64,000 bases of DNA from Heterohyrax brucei (Eukaryota > Chordata > Mammalia > Hyracoidea > Procaviidae): positions 148,227,701 through 148,291,700 of the forward strand of contig CM053140.1 of assembly GCA_028571685.1 (NCBI GenBank), read 5' to 3'. Both the position numbers and the translations under genes were made by a program. Of the stretch, positions 57,490 through 64,000 are shown in pieces. Positions within the stretch are counted from its first letter, which is position 1. Each line of letters opens with the position of its first letter. The notes beneath the pieces were generated by a model. The model saw nothing but the letters and a program-made list of their open reading frames with translations, did no database searches and was not told where the DNA came from.

Positions 57490-58855
57490 TCGACTACAAA
57501 AATAAAGAAAGACAGACATTTTGGGGCTGCCATTTTTCTCCAAAAACTCTTTCCTATCTCCTCTCTCAATTCAATTCCTCACCAACGCCATTTCCCTCCC
57601 TTGGTGGGGCCCCCAAAAAGTTGTCGGGGCTTGCTCCCGGCAGGAAGCTTGTGTCATCTGTGTAATGCAAACTGTCAATGAGTCTTCCTCCAATCGTGAT
57701 AATACCTTCTTTGTTGTCTACATAATGTAAGTTGTCAGTGAGTCTTCCTCCAATCCTGATAGCACCTTCTTCTTTGTGTAATACAGCTTCTGGATTATTT
57801 TCTCAGCATATAGATTAAGTAAGTATGGTGAAAGGATACAACCCGGACACTTTTCTGACTTTGAATCATGTGACATCCTCTTGTTCTGTTCGAATAACTG
57901 ACTCCTGTTCTGTGTACAGGTTCCTCAGAAGCACAACTGAGTGCTCTGAATTTCACATTCTTCCCAGTATCATCCATAATTTGTTATAATCTATACAATC
58001 CAATAACTTTACATAGTAAAACACTGTTAAACATCTTTCTGGTGATCTCTTAGTTTACCCAGAATCTATCCATCACTAGCAATGATATCTTTCATTCCAT
58101 ATCCTCTTTTGAATCTGGCTTGAATTTCTCACAGTTCTTTTGTACTGTTGCAACTGCTTTTGAATGATCTTCAAAGAACTTTATTTGTGTGCCATATTAA
58201 TGATCTTGTTCCATAATTTCCATATTGAACTGGACCACCTTTCTTTGCAGTGGTCGTAAAAATGGGTCTCTTTCAGTCAGTTGGCCAGGTAACTGTCCTC
58301 TGCATTTCTTGGCATAGAGGAGGGAGCAACTCTAATCCTGTGTTCATTTGGTGAGACATCTTAATTGGTTTAGTCCATCAATTCCTGGAGCATTGTTTTT
58401 CACCAGTGCCTTCAGTGAAGCTTGGACTTCTTCCTTCACTAACATCAGTTCTTGATCATATGTTGCCTTCTGAAGTGGGTGAAGGCTGATCAGCTAGTTT
58501 TGGTACAATGACTCTGTGTATTCTTTTTATCTTCTTTTGATGCTTCATGTGTCATTCAGGGTTTTGTCTAGAGAGTACTTCAATATTGCAACTCAAAGTT
58601 TCAATTTTTTCTTCAATTCTTTCAGCTTCCCTTTTGGTTTTCGAACTCCAGATTTTTGCACAAGCCACTATAATACTTGACTTTGTCAACTGGAGCCACT
58701 CCAAAATATTCCATTGCACTCCTTTACTTTGTCATTTCTTCTGTTTCCTTTAGCTACTTAACATTTAAGAGCAAGGGTCAGAGTCTTTTCATATATGATG
58801 GCCTTGATGTCATTCACAACACATCTGATCATGGAGTCATTAGTGTTCAGTACAT

Positions 58856-58975
58856 CAAAAAGTATGGAGCAGAGAGGAATAGTGTGCTGTCACTGGACAG
58901 GGAGAGTAGTGGAAACTGCATATAGGTGGGCATGTAAATTTATACAGGAATGTACATTTTCACTCAATCATATTA
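58856..58975 (+). mobile_element. L1 3' end, extreme 5' truncation (about 120 bp)
   Basis: TATGGAGCAGAGAGGAATAG through GCATATAGGTGGGCATG and GGAATGTACATTTTCACTCA matches 3310-3420. It ends in an ATTAAA-rich tail (58966-59003). It lies immediately beyond the RTE. Confidence 0.88.
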
Positions 58976-59003
58976 AATTAAAAATTAAAATTAAAATTAA
59001 AAG
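58966..59003. repeat. (AAATTA)-type tail repeat
   Basis: Variable AAAATT units form the A-rich tail of the short L1. Confidence 0.9.
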
Positions 59004-59650
59004 GAAAAAAAACTAGTCTTGAAGTGGTCTCTAAATTCAGGTGAAATACATTCACGTCATAATTTGTCTATCATTGACTTGCTCTGATTTTTGGTAGCCT
59101 CAGCTTAAACTTGCATATAAGCCAAGCCAAGCAATTGATATTCTGCTCCATAGTAATGCATTGGTCTAACTGATCATTTTGAGTTCAATATCATTAGCCT
59201 CACTTCTATACCTAAGCTTATATATATATGTGTTATTTTGGTATAATTTCAATCTTAGAAAAGTTTTATGAATAACTCATTTAACTCCCATATACTTTTA
59301 CTCAGATTTACCATTTGTTTATATTTCTCCTATTTATGATTTATTTTTTCTTTTCCCATCACTCCATCTTCCTTCCCTATTATTATTATTATTTAATTAC
59401 TTGAGAGACAGTTACAGAACATTTAAATACTTGCATTTCCTAAAATTGAAGGACGTTCTCTTATGCAAATAAGACTTATCAAAATCAAAATTTAATGAAC
59501 AGCATTGTTATTCCATAGTCCTTAATCAAATTTCATAAATTGTTGAATAGTGTTTATACTAAAATTTTGAAATCACAGTAATGTCTATTATAGCTGTATT
59601 TTTATGTTGGCTTGTGTTATGGATTCAGTTGGGAAATCAACAACACAACA
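59004..59650. other. Unrecognised AT-rich sequence
   Basis: Contains a small AfroSINE tail trace at 59119-59132 (AAGCCAAGCCAAGC) and a (TTA)n at about 59380-59395. No gene. Confidence 0.45.
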
Positions 59651-59786
59651 AAAGCAAATCCTGTTGCTGCTGAGTCAGTTGAACTCACAGCAACCCAAAA
59701 AGTCAGAATATAACTGCCTCAAAGGTCTTGAACTACATGACCCTTTAGTTAGCAGCTAAACACTTAACCATGAGTTGTGTTTCCTC
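59651..59786 (-). mobile_element. AfroSINE, decayed
   Basis: CTGTTGCTGCTGAGTCAG, AACTCACAGCAACCC, AGTCAGAATATAACTGCC and TTAGTTAGCAGCTAAACACT follow the family order in reverse. Confidence 0.85.
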
Positions 59787-60384
59787 AAATGATGCATAAA
59801 TGCTAATGTCTGTACCTGTGGTTGTAATCATATTTGAGAATGGGTTTTCTTTGTTATGCTAATGATATAGTATTATAGTAGGGTGTATCTTTTTTTTTAG
59901 TATGGGAGTATGTGTGCCCTATAACTGTTTTTCCCAACCCAGGATCTAATGAAGCATCATTTGTTTGCTCTGTCTCCTCTGTTCCTCATGATACTAAATC
60001 CTTTAAACAATTCAGGCTCTGTATCTTGAACAATGTCCCATGTAAACCTCAGGTCGAAAATTTCCAGCAAAGATAGCACATACCATCAAGGCCTCCCACC
60101 ACCAATTAGCCGAAGTCTGACCACTTTGTTAAAATTTTAATTGCTGGATCTTTTTATCTTCAAAGCACATTTTCCTCTCCATAATTAGTTACTTATCTTA
60201 GTGGATAATACTTCAAGACTGTGTAGATAGCCTGTTCTTCAACAACTTGTCAGCCACTGATTTTAGCAGTCATTGATGAGTCTTGTTTGGATTATGAATT
60301 GCTTTGGAGAACGCAAAATAGTGATTTTTTTCTTCTAATTCTTTAGGTAGCCATGTAGTAGTACTGGTTCTTCTTTTTTTATTG
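59787..60384. other. Unrecognised sequence
   Basis: About 600 bp; no recognised repeat or gene. Confidence 0.4.
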
Positions 60385-61369
60385 TGCTTTAGGTGAAAGT
60401 TCACAGCTGAAGTTAGTTTCTTGTTCAAAAATTTATACACTTACGGTTTTGTGGCTTGATGGTAATACCTACAATGTGGCAGCATACTCCCCCTTTCCAG
60501 CATGGGTTTTCTGTGTCCAATTCAACAATTTCCTTTCTGTTCCTGCCTTCTTTCTCTTTCTGCTTTTGTATTAGAGCTGCTCATTTGATCTGATTGAATT
60601 AAGAAGCACACTCCTCACTTGTATTATTTCTTGTTTTATAGTCCCACCTTGCCTTTGTACGAAGAGTGGGCTTCTGCAATAGTGTCAGTCCTGAGTTTAT
60701 ACAGTGCCCGAAGGGTCATAGTTTTGGTCTGTCCTCCAGTCTCTACCAGACCATTAAATCTGTTGTTTTTCTTTGAATTTTATTTCTGTTCTACATTTTT
60801 CTCATGCTCTGTCCAGTACTCTCTGTTATGTCACCTGTCAGAGCAGTCACTGGTGGTAGCCAGGCACCATGTAGTTCTTCTGGTTTTGGGCTGATGGAGT
60901 CTAGTTTGTTTGACCCTTTTGATCTTTGGGCTAGTATTTTCTTGTGCCTTTGGTTTTCTTTGTTGTTCTTTGCTCTGAGTGGGATGGGACTAAGGATGTA
61001 TCTTAGATGTCTGCTGAGGATCTTTAAAGACCCTAGATAATACTCACAAAAGTGGAACGTAAGACATTTGTAAGCTATGCTATGCCCATTAACCAGATGT
61101 CCTCCAAAACTGTGGTCCCCAAACCCAGCCCCAGTAACTGGATCCCTCAGAGTGTTTGGATGAATCTAGTATACTTCTCTTGTTTGGTCCAGTTGTGCTG
61201 ATTTGCCCTGTATTGTGTGTTATTCTTCCCTTCATCAAAGATGACCCTTGTCTCCTATTTAGTTAATTATTTTCTTCTCCCATCTTCCCTACCCTCATAA
61301 CCATCGAACAATGCTTTTTTTTTCCCTCCTGTGTTTATACCTTTTCTTGAGTTCTTAGAATACTGGATG

Positions 61370-62280
61370 GTTTCATACAATGTTTGTCCCTTTGTGACTG
61401 AATAACTTCATTCAGCATTATGCCCTTCAGATTTATCCACATTGTGTGATGTTTCACAGATTCATCATTTTCTTTATCACTGTGCAGTATTTTATTCTAT
61501 GTGTTTACTGTAATTTGCTTATCCATTCTTCTGTTGATGGACACTTAGATTGTTTCCATCTTTTTTGCTATTGTGAACAGTGCTACAGTGAATGTAAGTA
61601 TACCATTATCTATTTTCATGACAACTCTATTTCTCTTGGATGCACTCCTAGGAGTGAGATTGCTGGATTATATAGGATTTCTATTTCTAGCTTTTTAAGG
61701 AAGCATCAAAACTATTTCTAAAGTAGTTAACCTTTTGACATTCCCACCATCAGTGCATAAAAATTCCAGTCTTCCCATCTATTCAACATTTGCTGTTTTT
61801 TTTTTTCTTTTCGTTTAGTGCTAGCTGTGTTGAGGTGAAATGATATGTCACTGCAGTTTTGATTTGTATTTCTCCAGTGGCTAATGGTTGTGAGCACTCC
61901 CTCATGTGTTTCTTAGCCACCTGCTCAAAGTTTTTGCACATTTTTTAATTGAATTACTATTTTGTTGTTATTGTTGATGAGTTGTTATAATGTCTCATAG
62001 ATTTTAGAGTCTAGACTTTATCTGATATGTCAAAGCCAAAATTTGTTCCTGGTCTGCAGGTTCCCTTTTTACTTTTTTGGTAAAGTCTTTTCATGAGCAT
62101 GAGTATTGGTGTTTTAGGAGCTGCCAGTTATGTAGTTTCAGGAGCTCCCAGTTATGTAGTTTCTCTTCTTGTTAGAGTATTGTTAGTAATTGTTTGAATA
62201 CTACTTATGCCATGTATTGGGGCTCCTAGCACTGTCCCTATTTTTTCTTCCATGATATTTTTTGTGGTGTAGTGTGTGTC
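61370..62280 (-). pseudogene. L1 ORF2 C-terminal fragment, old and broken
   Basis: Antisense L1 ORF2 C-terminus with many stops; the AATGTAAGTATACC and CCACCATCAGTGCATAAAA blocks match the decayed counterpart at 3.7-4.0 kb. It carries a 24-bp tandem duplication at 62116-62163. Confidence 0.8.
62116..62163. repeat. 24-bp tandem duplication
   Basis: Two units of AGGAGCT(G/C)CCAGTTATGTA GTTTC, one mismatch. The L1 at 4.27 kb has this segment once. Confidence 0.95.
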
Positions 62281-62292
62281 TTAAATTAATCT

Positions 62293-62545
62293 TTTTTGAA
62301 ACATAAAAGAACAGAGTTACAGGAAGATACATGTCGGGCTATATGAAGATCACCAAGGGGCCAAGGAATATAAGCTGAAAAAGAGACAAGGACTTCCCCA
62401 AAGACAACAAAGAGAGAAAATCTTCCCCAGAAGCCTGTGCTCTGAATTCAGATTTGTTGCTTCCTAAATGGAGGAAAATAAGTTTCTATTTGTTAAAGGC
62501 AACTACATGCTCTATTTCTGTTATAGTATCAGTAGGTAACTCAGA
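62293..62545 (+). mobile_element. MaLR-like LTR, 3' part
   Basis: The 3' end reads GGAAAATAAGTTTCTATTTG, TTAAAGGCAACTACATGCTC and CTATTTCTGTTATAGTATC. It parallels the 3' end of the LTR at 38093-38622 (AATAAATCTTTCTTTGTTAA, GGTATTTCTGTTAGAGCAGC). Confidence 0.6.
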
Positions 62546-62829
62546 GAGTTTAGACTCCAACCCGAGATCATGCATTGCCTTTAGTTATATTTCTATTTGG
62601 TGCCCTTTAATCTAAAAGAGTTCCATGTACTTTTGTCTGTGATGATCTGGAAACTTTTGAAATGTATAGGCTACTTATTTTGTAGATTACACCTCAATTT
62701 GGATCTGCTAGGTATTTCTACATAATTACAGTTAGGTTAGACATTTTTCATGAATAACACTTGAAATAACAGTGTGTTCATCTTGCCACATTTTATCAAA
62801 GAAAGACAATATTGATTTGTCAGTAGATT

Positions 62830-63760
62830 CTGTTTGCTAATTATGCTGTTTCAGTTTTCAATATACCTGATTTACCTTTGTCTGTGTGTTCAGTTTCCAG
62901 AGAATTGTATTTAATCTCTCATTTTGATGGTGGGTTTAACAGTTTCTCTTTCTAGTTCTGTTGATTTTTACTTTAAATGCTTTCAAATTGTTGTTAGATG
63001 TTGTCCCTCTACCCCTCCATCAAAAAACAAAACGAAACAAAAAGGAATACTACTGTTGAGTTCATTCCAATTCACTGCAACTCTATTAGACAGAGTAGAA
63101 CTGTCCAACAGAATTTCCAAGGAGTGCCCGGTGGATTTGAACTGCTAACTTTTTGGTTAGCAGCTATAGCAGTTAACCAACACACAATATGACACCAGTG
63201 TTTCCTAGATATTATTAGGTACACATAAATTTAAAATTATTATAACTTCCTAGTTAATTTAACCTCCATTAAATAAGAAGTAACTCTTTTTCTCTGTATT
63301 AATACTATTTACATTAAAGTCTATTGTACTTGGTACTAAGTCTTTTACATATTTCTTTTGATTGGTACTTGTCAGTCATTTTGCATTCCAAAACACATTC
63401 TTAAGTTTTAAATGTGCATTTTATAAAGAGGTTTGACTAGATTTTTGTTGTTATTGTTCAATTATAAACTGAAAGCCAAAAATCTACCTCTAATGAAAAA
63501 TTTGTGTCTTTAGAGTTGTCATTATTAATATTTGAATTTTCTCCTATCTACATTTCTGTCTTGTGTTTTCTGTCTCACTTTTTTCCACATCTTTTTTCTT
63601 TTATTTGTATTGATGAAGTTTTTTCCTTCATTATTATTTTCTCATTGTCTTCTTTTCCTTCTTCTAATTGCAGAGGGGTTTTATAGCTATCCAGTTGACT
63701 TATTTAGATTTATATGCATGATGATATTTTCTGTTTTGTCTTGGATTGATTTTAGCAATA
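62830..63760 (-). mobile_element. Very old L1 fragment, endonuclease region, SINE-interrupted
   Basis: Plus-strand antisense blocks CTTTCTAGTTCTGTTGATTT and AAATGCTTTCAAATTGTTGT, then, after the SINE, ATTATTAGGTACACATAAAT and AATTATTATAACTTCC, match the antisense order of the L1 endonuclease region. The distal end is uncertain. Confidence 0.6.
63023..63206 (-). mobile_element. AfroSINE
   Basis: An (AAC)-rich tail at 63023-63040 is followed by GTTCATTCCAATTCACTGCA, AGACAGAGTAGAACTGTCCA, CCGGTGGATTTGAACTGC and GACACCAGTGTTTCCT. The AAC-rich tail is the RTE-type end. Confidence 0.92.
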
Positions 63761-64000
63761 TGTCCTTTATGTTCTTGCAGCAAGTGCCTTAGATAGTTAG
63801 TTCAGCATATGTATTTTACTTGGGAAGCTAGGAAAAGAACAGGGTCTAGCATATGAATACTATATGTATTAGAATTCTGAACTTCAGGAAAATATGCTCA
63901 ATTATTTTGAAGAGAAGTGTAATCATGATTTTTCTTCTTTGGGTAAGTGCAGCTGTCATCTGTGTTCCATGGTAGCAGAAGGGTGGATGGACTAGTGAAG

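Larger units (their letters stand above)
56793..57642 (+). mobile_element. Solo LTR of an endogenous retrovirus (850 bp)
   Basis: Starts TGCTGAAGCC and ends GCTCCCGGCA, so it has TG...CA ends. Flanks are GGAAGG (56787-56792) and GGAAGC (57643-57648), 5 of 6 identical, and removing the LTR rejoins the RTE reading. It is GC-rich relative to the region. It has a polyadenylation signal AATAAA at 57501-57506 and a 54-bp direct duplication just upstream. No gag, pol or env remains. Class I or II cannot be settled from the sequence alone. Confidence 0.85.
56048..58850 (-). pseudogene. RTE (BovB-like) LINE, RT region and 3' tail, LTR-interrupted
   Basis: This is the longest RTE copy here, about 1.95 kb without the LTR. 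Read on the minus strand, an RT segment at about 58376-58440 encodes KALVKNNAPGIDGLN-like sequence, the expected A/PGIDG motif before the palm. The catalytic box lies at 57645-57673 and reads LHYTDDTSF, where the family has YADD. The C-terminal part with the EKDIMLGK-type end lies near 56220-56250 and the 3' tail at 56048-56085. The frame is disrupted and the endonuclease half is missing or unrecognisable. Confidence 0.82.
60385..62290 (-). mobile_element. L1 LINE with type-B 3' UTR, 5'-truncated
   Basis: Starts at the type-B terminus (TGCTTTAGGTGAAAGTTCAC) and passes through about 950 bp of 3' UTR. It then enters antisense ORF2 from about 61370 (TTCATTCAGCATTATGCCCT, TCTGTTGATGGACACTTAGA). 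Similarity ends near 62290 where an LTR fragment begins. It gives the longest type-B 3' UTR in the window and identifies the fragments at 3.4 and 11.3 kb. Confidence 0.88.

Noticed and set aside
57601-57660. Retroviral primer-binding site after the LTR
   Set aside because: The sequence after the LTR end at 57642 rejoins the RTE coding region, so this is a solo LTR without leader.

Overview
This is nuclear DNA from a placental mammal, and the repeats place it in Afrotheria (elephant, manatee, hyrax, tenrec and relatives). The evidence is about 19 copies or fragments of the tRNA-derived AfroSINE family, an RTE (BovB-like) LINE that shares the AfroSINE 3' end, and L1 elements with a 3' UTR I do not associate with other placental orders. 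Ancient L2, MIR, MLT1/MaLR-like LTRs and old L1 form the older layer. I cannot choose the species. I found no host protein-coding exon, no rRNA gene, no true tRNA gene and no CRISPR. Every long open frame I could interpret belongs to a broken retrotransposon or is a shadow of one. The window reads as intergenic or deep intronic.

Layout. 1-6.9 kb: a (+) L1 with its reverse transcriptase core deleted lies against older (-) L1 pieces. 6.9-19.8 kb: mostly unrecognised AT-rich DNA with L2, MIR, AfroSINEs, an RTE fragment and MLT1-like LTR remains; an L1 3' UTR sits inside an L2. 19.8-22.4 kb: a (-) L1 with a 14-bp target duplication and a second L1 3' end nested in its 3' UTR. 22.4-32 kb: L2, two MaLR/ERVL-like LTRs and a cluster of AfroSINEs. 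32.1-39.3 kb: a nearly full-length (-) L1 (ORF1, ORF2 and 5' UTR recognisable, all broken). It has been hit by a 5'-inverted L1 insertion, a solo LTR and a copied-in block of about 294 bp that matches its own 5' end and flank. 39.3-46.7 kb: L2, an AfroSINE, RTE 3' ends and a 5'-truncated (-) L1 with a perfect 17-bp target duplication. 46.7-56 kb: old L1, LTR and SINE fragments plus two (+) L1 3' ends. 56-58.9 kb: a (-) RTE LINE split at its catalytic box by a solo LTR that carries a duplicated 54-bp block. 58.9-64 kb: more L1, SINE and LTR remains.

How the parts relate. L1 and RTE are autonomous LINE families; AfroSINEs end in the RTE 3' tail and so were presumably copied by RTE enzymes. All LINE reading frames here are disrupted, so nothing in the window looks able to move. 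The main interest is structural: nested insertions, target duplications, a twin-priming inversion, a templated insertion, and very short SINE tails. I did not find a convincing new biological system.
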